Part shown: piece after piece, positions 33,401 to 44,191 of the stretch
Layout: every line of letters begins with the position of its first letter
How positions within the stretch are numbered: position 1 is the first letter of the stretch
Assembly: GCA_973895155.1 (NCBI GenBank)
Contig: OZ316898.1
Span: 20,832,001 to 20,896,000, forward strand
DNA: 64,000 nt
Reading direction: 5' to 3'
Source: Marsupella aquatica
Lineage: Eukaryota; Marchantiophyta
The notes under the pieces: model-generated
Database searches by the model: none
What the model saw: the letters and a program-made list of their open reading frames with translations, nothing else
What the model was told of the DNA's origin: nothing
Program-made: the position numbers and the translations under genes

Positions 33401-33900
33401 AGCAACACCCGCATCACTAAACAAATAATTAGGTGTTCAGGAATGAGAGTCGCTTTGTTGACCTCCACATTTGCCACCAAAAGCGGTTGGCAGTACAGCT
33501 TGCTTCCCCATCCCCCAAATAGATTCAGTGGTTTCCCACCTTCCACACGGCACTCCCCATAAATCTGAGTTTGAGTTGTGCACCATCACTGATGCAAAAG
33601 GTGAGCTTCATTTCCCAGAAGAAAACTTGTAAGAAACCATCGGCTCAGACTAGACAACAAATGCGGAATGTCCATGAGAGCACACTCAATCAGACATTAC
33701 ACCAACAAGACACCACAAGTGGAGAAACTCCTGATCAAAGATCCATAGCATATGTGAGTACATGTGAAGAATGAGGGAGAGAATGCTCTTCCTCCAACCT
33801 ATACCCCCAAGCGGGGCTGAGATGTGTGGGCCTAATCCAAGCAAATCTTATCCTAATGTTATCAAGGGTAAACTAACCCTAGTAAGGCCAGAACTAGCTA
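30500..33900. other. no gene recognised; probable old transposon debris
   Basis: Open frames of 60-82 codons occur on both strands (31468-31716, 32041-32280, 31964-32185) without motifs. 30525-30600 repeats 'acattgta(c)aa' and 'acaatgtta' phrases. A run of G occurs at about 31031-31040. No terminal repeats or target duplication could be set. Confidence 0.35.
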
Positions 33901-33913
33901 GCTAAAATAAGAA

Positions 33914-34410
33914 ATTTGAGTCAATTTCTAACAAAATTGGCAACAAAGCACGCAAAAAAATTGATGACAAAGCACAGTACTCGTGGTGGGACATGATTGA
34001 GGGTATCATCCGGGCAAAGAGGCATCAGCAAGCTGGGTCTTATGGAGTATCATGGCGGGCAAAGAGGGTTAAGGTTCATCAGGATGCCCAAAGATTGACA
34101 GCGCAAGCTCATGAGATGGTTGCTGCCAATTAAGACAATGAGGCAATTCCTTGATAAGTTTTCTTGCACCATATTATGCCTACAAATCACATGGAGCCAA
34201 AATTCCAGCAATTTGTTAGAGAATGGAAGCTAGACGAGGCACAAAAGATGAAGTTGCGGATGCACAAGTAGCAGCTCCGGCTTGAGTGGCCAATCTGCCT
34301 CCCTTTGTTCGACAACCACCAATTGTTCCACCAGTCGTGCAACCCAATGATGTCAAATTAGTTGAAGATTTGGATGAGGGGTACACAACATCATTAGTCA
34401 TCAGTGGCTG
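33914..34410 (+). pseudogene. decayed coding remnant, possibly a transposon accessory protein
   Basis: Two stretches read as protein. One starts ISNKIGNKARKKIDDKAQYS and continues WWDMIEGIIRAKRHQQAG through a basic helical part to a stop at about 34131. The other, in a shifted frame, ends PPFVRQPPIVPPVVQPNDVK and LVEDLDEGYTTSLVIS at about 34410. Stops and a frame change separate them. It lies 1 kb to the left of the PIF/Harbinger transposase pseudogene and faces it. Those elements often carry a second, DNA-binding gene, so this could be its remnant; no Myb-type tryptophan pattern confirms that. Confidence 0.3.
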
Positions 34411-34439
34411 ATAACTGATATCAGTAATCTCAAAAATTT

Positions 34440-34920
34440 CAGAATCTCAGCTGAGGAGTTGAGATGGGGCTTTCGAACTTCCACGCATCTCAGCTAGGCA
34501 GCCGAGGTTGACTCAATCTCGGCTGACCTCGCTGAGATGGGCGTACAAACCGAAAAAAATCTAAAAATATATATATACCAAAAAAATTCAAAAAAAAAAT
34601 ATTTTGAAAAAAAAGATTCAGAAATGTTTTCCCCATCTCAGCTGGCCTCGCCGAGATGGGGTGTACGGACCGAAAAAAGGGGGGGGGGGGGGGGGAAACC
34701 AAAAATTTGAAAAAAAAAATTTGAAAAAAAAATTTCGCATCTCGGCTGGGCTCGCCTAGATAGGTGTCCGTACAATATGGACGCCTCATGGCGAAAAAAA
34801 TTTGAAATAAAAAGTTTTCCTTCAAATTTTCTAGAAAAATTCAAGAATTTTTTTTCTTCATATTTTTCTTTTTCGCATCACAACTTGGCGGCCTCTCTGA
34901 GATGAGGTTGCAGCTGATAT
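34440..34920. repeat. four-unit tandem repeat of an 'atctc(a/g)gctg..gagatggg' motif, with a G run
   Basis: Units of about 110 bases each start with 'atctcagctggcctcgccga' or a variant, then 'gatgggGTGTACGGACCGAAAAAA', then an A-rich stretch. Starts lie at about 34450-34510, 34630, 34735 and 34870. A 17-base G run sits at 34679-34695 inside the second unit. The block is bracketed by similar phrases, 'gtggctgataactgat' (about 34405) and 'gtgactgataactgat' (about 34940). Confidence 0.65.
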
Positions 34921-35403
34921 CAGATACACTGATGAAAGTGACTGATAACTGATGAGATTACCTATCTCTTTGGATGAGGATGCTATGCAAGAGACAGGGA
35001 GATTAGCTGAAGTGCTCTTGCCATTGAATTGGGATGGCTATTGACTCTTATATTATTTGATGATTGAATAATTCATCTACATTTGTGCTTTTGTGATCCA
35101 CACTCTTCTGTCTTTTTGGCACAGTCTTCTCGATTCAATCTCTAGGCATTGTTTCTGAATTCCAGTGTTTTGAATTTTGCTTGCAAATCTGTCATGCAAT
35201 CCATTTATTTATTACTAGGTAGTGTCTTGCTGACACAAGAACATTAATTCTCATGGAAGAACTTTGAAAGTTGAGAAGAAATTTTTATTATGTCAATACA
35301 AAGCCATAGCTTGAGTACAGAATTATCATTAACATCTACAAAAGTCTGTGCTATAGCTGGACTCCTTGTTATCTGAGTGAAAATTGACTGATTCTCAATT
35401 AGG

Positions 35404-35726
35404 TCAGAGGTCAGCAATTGCAAGTCCTTTTAGACTCCATAGATGCTCGACAATATTATTCCTCAGGCAAAAATGATTTTCTTTATTGTTAATGTCCTTT
35501 GTGGCTTGAAGGAATTGTAACCACAACATATTTCCCCTTTGTACCCTTGGTGCCCAAACTCTCAAGTATGGAGTCAAATTGTCATCCCTAGCTCTCATCC
35601 TCAATTATCATGTTGTGTAGAACCACACAAGCCTCATATTCATATTCATATTCATAACATCATTTTTTTCATACCAGGATCTAGCAGGCCTCTTGACTAT
35701 CTCAAATCTGGCTTCGAGGCCTCCAA

Positions 35727-35786
<60 letters not shown>

Positions 35787-36790
35787 TGCACCCTCCTGGC
35801 ATCTTGCAAAGTTGCAGAGCTTCTTAGTGTGTGGCATGGCATGTGCACAATAGAGATGAACATTGACCACTCAAGGTAAATTTTGTCCACATTCAAGTAG
35901 ATATGCCCTGTTGTACCTGACACCACTTACTTGGAAAGAAACATTAGCAAAGCCATTGCGGATCCACTTGTTCAACAATGGAGACCTGCCAAGCATGTTC
36001 AGGTTGTTGTTTCTCTTGGAAACCCAAAAAACTGCATGCCATATCCAAAGTTCTTTATCTGCAATTGCCTCAAGAATAATTGTTTGATATACTCTTATCT
36101 TTGTTGGTGCCCGTGTTGGTGTACGGCCCTTACCAAGCAACAGGCAGTTTTCCGAGCCCAATGCATGCAATCAAGTGAACTAAACATACCTGGAGAGCCT
36201 TTGTTTTGGTTAATTGCGAGATGAGTCTAAAAATTGTGGGCATCTGGCTTCCTTAGATACGTGGCCTCATATAAATATGTGATTGCTTTGACAACCTGTA
36301 GAGTGATTCCAGTGCTGTAGTCTCCCCAAGTCGACAGCACTTGCTGGTTGCATCCACATCAATTCCATAAGCTAGTTGTTTGAGTGCTGAGCCTGGTGCT
36401 GAGGTGATTTGTTGATGTGACAAGAAACCTACTTTTCCTGTAGCATCATTCAACCTTCAGTAAAAAAAGGGATCATGTGCCCAAACTCCCTCAAGGATTT
36501 GTTGAACAATTAAGAGCTTAATCATTCTATACAGTCTATGCCTGAACACCATCTCCAAGTACTCATTCCAAAGGTCCTCAACACCTTTCTCCTTCTTCCT
36601 GTCCAAATTCTCTCTCCCTCCTGGCCCAGACGCTCTGTGCTTTGTCTTCCTCCCTTGTGTGACAATGTTTAAAATAGCTTGAATGTGGTCCAATGAACAT
36701 CATGAGCTCCCAAAACCTGTCCTCCTCTTCCCAATCTTTATCATCTGCGTCCATCTGTTGCTTAAGAATTTCTCTCCGGCTTCCTAGACT
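35404..36790 (-). pseudogene. PIF/Harbinger-type transposase, plant transposon protein family, decayed
   Basis: The order of motifs on the minus strand matches the plant Harbinger DDE transposases. N-terminal acidic part: QQMDADDKDWEEEDRFWELM (about 36760-36700). Helical part: EYLEMVFRHRLYRMIKLLIV and AHDPFFY with a stop. Then QLAYGIDVDATSKCCRLGET (about 36390-36330), first catalytic Asp in SPGMFSSLDCMHW (about 36215-36175), VVLEAIADKELWIWHA-like TIILEAIADKELWIWHA (about 36090), second Asp in NVDKIYLEW (about 35895, in another frame), third acidic Glu at the ERAFGGLEARFEIVKRPAR segment (about 35730), then CVVLHNMIIEDES and HFCLRNNIVEHLWSLKG to the stop at 35404. At least four frame changes and several stops mean it cannot be active. 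Confidence 0.88.
35730..35785 (-). repeat. (GA)n microsatellite inside the transposase reading frame
   Basis: About 27 uninterrupted CT dinucleotides on the plus strand read as GA on the coding strand and translate in frame as a run of Glu-Arg. It sits exactly where the family has 'KDVERAFG', so the ER of that motif appears to be the seed. Minus-strand and plus-strand open frames through it exist only because a dinucleotide repeat has no stop codons. Confidence 0.95.
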
Positions 36791-37169
36791 ATGAGAGATG
36801 TTTTAGAGGATAATGGCAAGAGAAATTGATCAAAAGGGGATCGCAAGGGCGATGTGAGGTGAGAAAAGACATACTTTGGAAAGGTTCTTTCCGAGATAGG
36901 AAAAACAAGAGCTCGGTGCTTCCCAAAAACTAAAAGTTCCCCTGACAACGGCTTCTGGTTTGGGGCGTCCACCGATCCCACGGCCTCTGGTTTTGAGTGT
37001 TCAGAGTCGCGATGACTGCCGTGTACGGCACAGAAGAAGGGGCTTTCTTCACAAAACCTGATGGTTATCTCATGAAGATCACCTCTTCCAAGGTGCCATA
37101 GAGGAAAGCTCCCGAGAAAGTTCTGATAACATTCATTTGATCTAGCAGCAAACCAAACATAACGCCAAG

Positions 37170-37500
37170 CACTAGTAGAAACCAGGCTCTATTTAGACCC
37201 TATTAAATGACTATTCACCACCGTTTAGGACTTGCAAACGACTGGGCGGGACTACAATCCTTTATAAGACTGTGAGTTGTATGTTTTGTTACTACAATCC
37301 ACTGAGTCCTTTATAGAACTACATGATCAGTCGTATAATAAACTGGATTTTCAGCCGTTTGTAGTCTTTGTATATTGGGTAGCTTTGGTGAGTCATTTTC
37401 AGTCTTTTATGGGTTGTGGTGGCGAGTTGTTGGGAATGACTAAAATGGTGTTAGTGGGTAGTCTTGAAGAATGCTTCATGGGTTCATAAAATGACTAAAA
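37170..37500 (+). mobile_element. possible CACTA-type terminus
   Basis: cactagtagaaaccaggctc at 37170 resembles the first bases of plant CACTA (En/Spm-like) elements, and the next 330 bases repeat short phrases such as 'gactgg', 'cagtc(c)ttta(t)' and 'gtagtctttg' in both orientations, as subterminal regions of such elements do. No matching opposite end was found in the window, so this is tentative. Confidence 0.35.
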
Positions 37501-37671
37501 GAGATATTTTGTGGGGTTTGTATAAACTGTCTTTCATGTCAACTGGGAACTACTTGGAATGACCTCACTCTTGTGCACAAATAACACAATCATTCCATTC
37601 ATGTTCTTTTGTGTATACTCACTCTATAAACTCACCATGTTTTAACCTCGAGGGTCTCACTATATGGGGAC

Positions 37672-37971
37672 CTCCCCATCAGCGTATTTTTTAAGGGCAA
37701 ATTTTAGCCAAATTCCACCTCCCAAAAAAACTTTCGCCACTTTTGGCTAAGATTCGCTACCTTTTTTTGACACCATTAGCCACTCTTCCACCAAATCATT
37801 GACCCATTAGCCAGAATCTACCGGCTCTCCTTAAATCTAGGGATATCTAACGGTCACAATTTAATTTAATAAAATTTGATAGAATATTCTTAGAATCTCC
37901 TCCCTCAGAGAAGCAAACATTCGCCACACTGGCTAAAAATAAAAAACCTTACAAAATACGCTGCTCCCCAT
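37672..37971. mobile_element. hAT-type MITE with 8-base target duplication
   Basis: The element is 37680-37963 (284 bp). The left end reads cagcgtattttttaagggc and the reverse complement of the right end reads cagcgtattttgtaaggtt; the similarity resumes at 'attttagcca'. The flanks are a perfect direct repeat, ctccccat, at 37672-37679 and 37964-37971. Eight-base duplications and CAG-starting termini are the hAT hallmark. There is no coding sequence. Related relics occur at 17142-17300 and 28790-28905. Confidence 0.88.
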
Positions 37972-38169
37972 CACCTGCAACATTTTTAGGCCTCGGACCC
38001 CCTAAAATGTAAAAATATTTTTAATTTTTAACCCCTATACAATTAGAATATTCCAAAAATTGGATTAAAAAGACCCTAATGTTCTTATAAGTCTCAAAAT
38101 TGAATTTGAAAGACCCTATTGTTCTTCGGCAAAAATTCTTAAATCTTCCCTTAGAACCAATAAAACGAC

Positions 38170-38850
38170 CCTATGATAATGCTTGAGTTACCTGGTCCTC
38201 CACCACAACGATTACGGGTTGATCTTACCATGGTCCGTAATCGTCTGTTGTGGTAGCAAGTTACCCTTTGCGTCAGGACCTCATTGAGATAGCAACGGCA
38301 ACGGCATCCCGACTTGCCACAATAAAGGAGGCAAAAAATGTTGCTTGAGCTTCATCGGATTCCTTCCTCCCTCTCTCTATTGAGATTTTTGGGCTTCTTC
38401 ATCATCAGTTTGATGGGCTTGTTCAACAGGCTACTCGTGATCTTGGTCGTGATATTCACAGATAAATGGGTCCCTCCAGACCCCACTATCCATCTTGACC
38501 ATGCACTTTTGTCAGTGCATTCCAATGGCCTTACAACGTGCCCAAGATCACGCCATTTATCATCGATCCCTCACAGTGGGTGCCACCGTGCCTCTGTAGA
38601 CACTAGTCCCATCAAGTACATTCCCGTCCCACTTGCTGATTTAGTTAGGACATTGGATTTGGTCTATTAGCTCAAGTCACATTTTCCAATGTGGACACTA
38701 GTCCTTCAGTTTGCACTTATGCAATGTTTAACACTCTTCCCTTTAGTTTCTTCAGTTTTTAGGTTTGCATTTGCTTTTCTTTTTCCTTGTTTGGTGTTTG
38801 TCCTCTTTGGACCTCTTTTTCTTTGGACCACTTTTTCTTTCCTTTCATTG
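38170..38850 (+). pseudogene. 5'-truncated second copy of the LINE
   Basis: From ttgagttacctggtcctccac (first 20 bases match) onward it follows the LINE at 18570-19250: 'cgggttgat(c)ttaccatggtcc', 'gtggtagcaa', ccctttgcgtcaggacct, 'gagatagcaa', 'catcatcagtttgatgggct', 'cccactatccatcttgacca' and the same T-rich tail. It holds only the endonuclease-like C-terminus and the 3' untranslated part. The loss of everything upstream is typical of LINE insertion by incomplete reverse transcription. Open frames 38338-38670 and 38689-38886 are shifted frames or tail sequence. Confidence 0.8.
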
Positions 38851-38899
38851 TACTTTGTATTTTCCTGGTTTATAAACTTTTCCTAAGCTTTGAATTAAA

Positions 38900-41029
38900 A
38901 AGAAAATTCATTACAAGCATTAAGAGGCATATAACTAGGATCCACTAACTAATTCTTGACGAGTGTATGAATTCAGGTGACATTTAGTTAAGTGTGGGCC
39001 ACGAGCCCTTCAGATTATAGCAGCCAAGATCCCAAATGAAAAATGCCAAACTTTGTGGCTTGACTTTGGGGGGCAGTTTCCACAATTTTTTTTCCAAGAT
39101 CTGATCAGAGCCATCCATTTGGGAGAAACTGCTGCTGTTCACTTTACAAAAAGTTGGGGCCACTTTCAACCAAACTTGTTACCAATCCTACATGGAATGT
39201 AGTGGGACCCAATTTTTGCTTAAGTGGAGCACTCTTTTGTCCTAGACACCTCTCTTGGTGGTCTCTCCTTCTGGCCTCTTGGTCCATTTCTATTTTAAGT
39301 CATTTGCATTAAACAGGGACCCACAAGTACTTCATAAGATCTTCTCTTCTCACATCTAGAAAGACTAGCCAAATATTAGGTGACATACTCAATCTGTCTT
39401 TTAGTAAATTTATCTGGCACCAATGGCTGCACGTGGCTTTACAAGACCTTGGGGGCACTAAAAGGATTCAATAAAATGCTTTTAGCCCGGAGACACTATA
39501 TTTAGTGTGTGCAATGGCACTAGGGTTTGCTATGGTGAAGAAAACTCCCAAGTGCCCCCTACTTCTTGTAAAGTCCTCCTTAGATAGGCCTAATGGCACC
39601 GCCTACCAAAACGAATGGGATCGTGTCAGTCACAAAAAGGGAAAGCAAAAGGAACATATACACAAACGGTTTACAGAAAATGACTTCTTTTACGCTTGGT
39701 TTTGTCCACTTGGACCCTCTTTTGTTTGTTCTTATGTACTCTCTTTGGTCCCTTTGTATATAAAACGTGTGTGTATTTCACTTCAGATAAGAAAGCAAAA
39801 GAACAAACGAGAGTCGTGGGACCCCAAGAAAGAATTGTTTTCGCGGCAAAAGAAAATCCAAGGAAGACTGTGCATGACGTTTATGTTTCATTGTTTTGTG
39901 GAGTAATATTTTGCTATTGAACTCTAAAAGAGTCTCTAGAGCTCGGGTGAAGGATTCGCTTGGGTCCGCTGCCAGCAAAGTTCAGCTTCGTGAATCACAG
40001 CCATGAGTGTATCTCAATTTGCTCGAAGAGATTACTGGATAGGGAAGCCGTAGTTGGATGGAATCATCATCATTTGAAATTTTCTTTCGGTTTGTGGCTA
40101 CGGTCCCATCTCACACTTCCTGTCACGGTGGAAGCACCACCATCTCAGAGATGGCGGTCTTTCACTAAATTTCAACCTCCAATGCGGTTTTTTCATAGCA
40201 TAAAGAATTACTCCATTTTGGCTCACACGACGTCAGCAATTAAATTAATCCTCGTTGCGCGAGAATTTGAAGGCTGTACCTGAGATGAGGCAACTCGGTA
40301 CGAGTGGTATTACACTATGGCCTCCTCCACCGGTAGGCCATAGGGGCCCCCCCAAGTCAGCAGTTGGGTGAGGTACGAATACGGGATCATGCGCGGAGGT
40401 GAGAGAACGAACGAAGCATAACTTTATAAACACAAGTGAGGGGAGGTCGTATCTGCTGCCTTGTAGGGGTGCGGCGGCTGATGGTGAGTGACCGCAGCCG
40501 ATGTAAATGGAGGTTTTTCAGGAGCAGTCACATTTCCCGAGAATTAAAAAACAACCATGGATTGTATTTATGCAATATGTTCTAGCCTTTCTTGTCGAGG
40601 TGCTTGAGTTTAGTGTAGTGCTATACCCCACTTCTCCTGAAGGGTGTGTGTGGCGCGTTTTTATCGAGACGTTGTGCATTTGTTGCAACTACGTGGACTG
40701 TGGACTGTGGACTGCTACTTTACACCTGATACAAAGTGTGCTACGAAGTGAAACCTTGCTACGTATTTCGCTGGAACTGCAAAGCTTCTGGCTTGAAACT
40801 TTCATATTCAATGCAGGATCTCCTACAAGCGTCTGAGCTAAATTTTGAGTCTCGGGCAGGCATCCTGCTTCGTACAAATTCTCTTCGTCCAGGCACCTCA
40901 CAGTCATTCTGGGGCCAGTCGAAGTTTGCAAGGCCTGCAGAGAACCTCGATAGGCGAAAGAGGATTGCAGCTGCTTTGCCAGAGGATCTTGGTTGAGCTC
41001 CAGCTAAGGGGTTCGTCATTTCGCAGAGA
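38900..41029. other. intergenic; promoter and 5' leader of the b561 gene at its right end
   Basis: A 133-codon frame at 39505-39906 is Lys-rich, has no motif, overlaps another frame and is probably chance. The last few hundred bases before 41030 are less AT-rich and should hold the promoter and 5' untranslated region of the b561 gene. No firm TATA box could be chosen. Confidence 0.4.
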
Positions 41030-42367
41030 ATGAGGTCCTCGAGATCACAATGCTTTGTTGTGGCCTTCTTAGCGGCCGCTGCAACGTGCTTGTACTCGAG
41101 TAGCTTGCAGCCTGTGTCGGCACAGGCAGCAGCCCCTGCCGTTAGCCCGGCGTGCGACACAGTCTTTACCTTTCAAAATGGTTCGCAGAAGACCTTCACG
41201 AGTTGCCAGAATCTGCTTATACAGAATGCAACGCTGAGTTGGACATACTACCCTGGAGTTAATGCGAGTGATGGCACAGTCACTGGAGGGGTCTTGGATC
41301 TCGCTTACACAAACACGTTGTTATCACCAGGTGGGTGGGTTGGTTGGGGCCTCAATCCCACCCAAGAACAAATGGTGGGATCCAGTGTGCTCGTTGCATT
41401 TACGGATTCCTCGGCAGGAAGTGTTGTACTTCCCTACATGCTCGGTTCCGACTTGACTCAGTCCAATCCACCACCTCTGGTATCTGGAGCGACTGATCTA
41501 AATGTACTCGACAGTAGCGTTAACATAGATGCTAGTACCTTAGAGACTACTATCTATGCCACATTACAGCTCAAGCCCGGTGAAACGAACGTGTATCAAG
41601 TATGGAACAAGGGGCCCTCTGTCGATGGACGAAGCCCCAATGCTCATGACACCACCAGCAACACTTATATGAACAGCGTTGGTGTCTTGGATGTCGTGAC
41701 TGGCACTGTTATCGCTGGGGACAGCGGTACTCCTGCAATTCAAAACATACATGGAATCCTGAATGCCATCTCATGGGGAGTGTTGTTTCCGGTTGGGATA
41801 ATGTCCGCGCGGTACTTGAAACCCTTCGCGCTGTTCGATCCCATTTGGTTCTATATACATGTTGGCTGTCAGTTGTGCGGGTACATTCTTGGAGTGGCTG
41901 GCTTTGCCACCGGCGTGAAGATTATCGATCCGACCGATGTGAAATACAAGCATCGCAACCTCGGTATTGCTTTGTTTGTGTTCGCTACAGTGCAGATGGC
42001 CTCGCTGCTGCTGAGGCCTGGCCCAATGCATAAATTGAGGAAGTTCTGGAATGTGTACCATAACGCCTTTGGTTACGCGATTATCGTTCTGAGCATCATC
42101 AACATATTCGAGGGCTTCCATCTTCTTTTGCCAGCCGAGGGCTGGAAACGCGCATACATAGGGGTGATTATTGCTTTGGCTTGCATCGCCTTCATTTTGG
42201 AAGTTTTCACGTGGGCTGTGTGGCTGAGGCGTAAGTTTAGGGCACGAAACTTCTCCACTGCTGCAACAAATGGCAGCAGCGCCGATATGGTGGAAAAAGG
42301 TGGTGTTGCGCCCGATTCCAAATTGGAAAACGGTAGGTTTGCCCCCGATTCCAATAAGAAGATTTGA
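41030..42367 (+). CDS. secreted DOMON and cytochrome b561 domain protein
   Basis: 445 residues in one exon. Residues 1-32 look like a signal peptide (short basic start, hydrophobic core, cleavage near PVSAQ/AAAP). Residues about 55-190 form a DOMON domain, with GGWVGWGLNP and the candidate heme ligands Met115 and His206. Residues about 235-400 form a cytochrome b561 core with about five membrane helices and four histidines at the expected places: His241 (IQNIHGILNAISWG), His277 (FYIHVGC), His308 (YKHRNLG) and His344 (VYHNAFGYA), which should bind two hemes. The tail is hydrophilic and holds a small repeat (GVAPDSKLENG, RFAPDSNK). Such proteins are thought to pass electrons from cytosolic ascorbate across the plasma membrane to extracellular acceptors. 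The start ATG (agagaATGAGG) is the first one giving the signal peptide. The exact partner and substrate cannot be read from sequence. Confidence 0.93.
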   Translation: MRSSRSQCFVVAFLAAAATCLYSSSLQPVSAQAAAPAVSPACDTVFTFQNGSQKTFTSCQNLLIQNATLSWTYYPGVNASDGTVTGGVLDLAYTNTLLSPGGWVGWGLNPTQEQMVGSSVLVAFTDSSAGSVVLPYMLGSDLTQSNPPPLVSGATDLNVLDSSVNIDASTLETTIYATLQLKPGETNVYQVWNKGPSVDGRSPNAHDTTSNTYMNSVGVLDVVTGTVIAGDSGTPAIQNIHGILNAISWGVLFPVGIMSARYLKPFALFDPIWFYIHVGCQLCGYILGVAGFATGVKIIDPTDVKYKHRNLGIALFVFATVQMASLLLRPGPMHKLRKFWNVYHNAFGYAIIVLSIINIFEGFHLLLPAEGWKRAYIGVIIALACIAFILEVFTWAVWLRRKFRARNFSTAATNGSSADMVEKGGVAPDSKLENGRFAPDSNKKI

Positions 42368-43900
42368 GAATATTTACCGAAGTTGGCGTTTAGTTGTCGG
42401 AGCACGTTTAGTCGTCGGAGCAACAGTGGTCACCAGTCATGTGATACCGTTTCTCTTTCCCCCCAATTGCGTTGTATATTACGTACCACTGTACAATAGA
42501 CGAGTGCCTGAACTTCGGGTTACATACTACTTTAGGTTTTCGGTAGTTTCAGGACCTCGGAATGTTGTTGTACACTACATTTCACTTCGACGACGGCAGA
42601 GTAAATTATTCGTTTCTCTGAGACTACAAGCTCGAAGTGTCCTGAAAAGGTATAGAGAAATTAAAACCAGTGTTTTGACATTTCGAACGCAATGAGTAGG
42701 TTTCTTCCTACGGGAGGCTCGCTATAAAATTTCTGGATGCCTCCAAAATTTACCATATATGCTCTTCTGAGAAGTTAGCGTAGTTGTCCTGTTTAGAAAC
42801 TACTTCAATGAAGCTCGATGTTTCTTGAGATATCGGGGACAATTTTCCTTTCCAGATATGGCTTTACTGAAGCTTGATATGCTGACTGCTATGTCTCACA
42901 AAGCAAGTGTTGCCGGGACGGTAAATATTTTACTAGTTCGTATGGGTTGGACAATATAATTTCACTTCGACAACTCTGACATCATGCTGCTCATTTCTGG
43001 TACTCTAGAGACTGACCTGTAGGAAAAATGTACAACTTCAGGGTCTTCCACTACATTTTTAAAAGTCTGAGTTTTGTGTTCGTCCATGTTCCTTATCATT
43101 GTCTGCTAACTCGTCCATGGAAAAAATACAGTGGACATCGGTGAAATGTATGGATATGTTATTTAAACCCCAAGGCACGAAGAAAGGAAGGATATACCAA
43201 AGGTGAACAGGGAACAACAAAAAATGAGATCGTTCGTCCATCTGAAGGCAACTGTGCCGATCAGTTCACATATGACGCACTGCGAACCTCTCCTCGAAAA
43301 AGGATGGCGGACAATATATACCAGAAAACAGTTCCAGATTGTAAAAAAAAACAGACGGTCTGGAAGTGGACTCGAAGCCAAAGTGACAGGAGGCAAATCC
43401 AGAAGTTGGTACTTCACTCAAATTTTGATTCGTCGCCCAAATACGTCGCTCGCAACGTGTCCTCTCAATGAAAACGTACCTAGCAAACTTCTCTTTCTAC
43501 AAAAGGTGCCTCACAGTTGTACTTGTTTCATTTTTTTCATTTTTTGCTTCATCTTTAGAAAAGGTAGCCTCGTCCGTCGCTGATGTTACAGTCCATCCTA
43601 TTGATTGGGCTCTCAACAGAGCAAAGCGACAGGTGACATTCAACAAACAAACAAGTGGACTGGTAAACTGAAGTGTTCGAGCTTTCTGTGTTCTGCGAGA
43701 TCGACAAGCTCATTGAAACGTGAAAATCCTCAGAATAGTGTCTCACAGAGCACAAACGAAACCTTAATACATTTTGTTTCACCACACCATTCCGTCACTT
43801 GTTAAGGATCACGTCTCCCTCCACCCTGTTCTTCATTTTCTTACTTTCTAGTTTCAATATACCCGAGAACAACGACTCTCAAGGACATGCCTCAAAGAAC
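42368..43900. other. 3' flank of the b561 gene; no further gene seen
   Basis: The beginning is the 3' untranslated region. The 141-codon frame 42270-42695 overlaps the b561 coding end in another frame and is Arg/Val-rich; I treat it as a shadow. Frames at 43163-43671 overlap on both strands and lack motifs. Confidence 0.45.
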
Positions 43901-43902
43901 AA

Positions 43903-44191
43903 GAGCGTGGAGTAGGAGCACAACACAATATAACGTCGTGGTAATCTCATTTGGTAGAAAAGCCCCTGAAAAGTGCCGAGATCTTTGAGGGTTTCATGTA
44001 GCCAGTAGCGGAAACAACCTCCTCCATTACAGAATGGAAATTGCCTTAAAGCTACAGAGATTGGAGTAGGAGCACAACGGAACATAACGTCTTGGTAATC
44101 TATCTCATTTGGTAGAAAAACCCCTGAAGAGTGCCGAGATCTTTAGATGGTTTCATGTAGCCAGTAGCAGAAAAACCTCCTCAATTACAGG
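43903..44191. repeat. tandem duplication, about 150-base period
   Basis: 'gtggagtaggagcacaac', 'ataacgtc(g/t)tggtaatct', catttggtagaaaa, 'cccctgaa(a/g)agtgccgagatcttt' and ggtttcatgtagccagtagc occur in the same order at about 43907-44030 and 44063-44185. The second copy has a 4-base insertion (tatc) and few substitutions. The reason for its good conservation is unknown. Confidence 0.8.

Noticed and set aside
35539-35926. Open frames rich in Ser-Leu or Glu-Arg across the CT/GA run
   Set aside because: A dinucleotide repeat has no stops in any frame; only the minus-strand reading that joins transposase motifs has meaning.
39505-39906. 133-codon frame upstream of the b561 gene
   Set aside because: Lys-rich, overlaps another frame, no recognisable motif.
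42270-42695. 141-codon frame overlapping the end of the b561 gene
   Set aside because: It reads the b561 3' end in another frame and then 3' untranslated sequence, with no domain.
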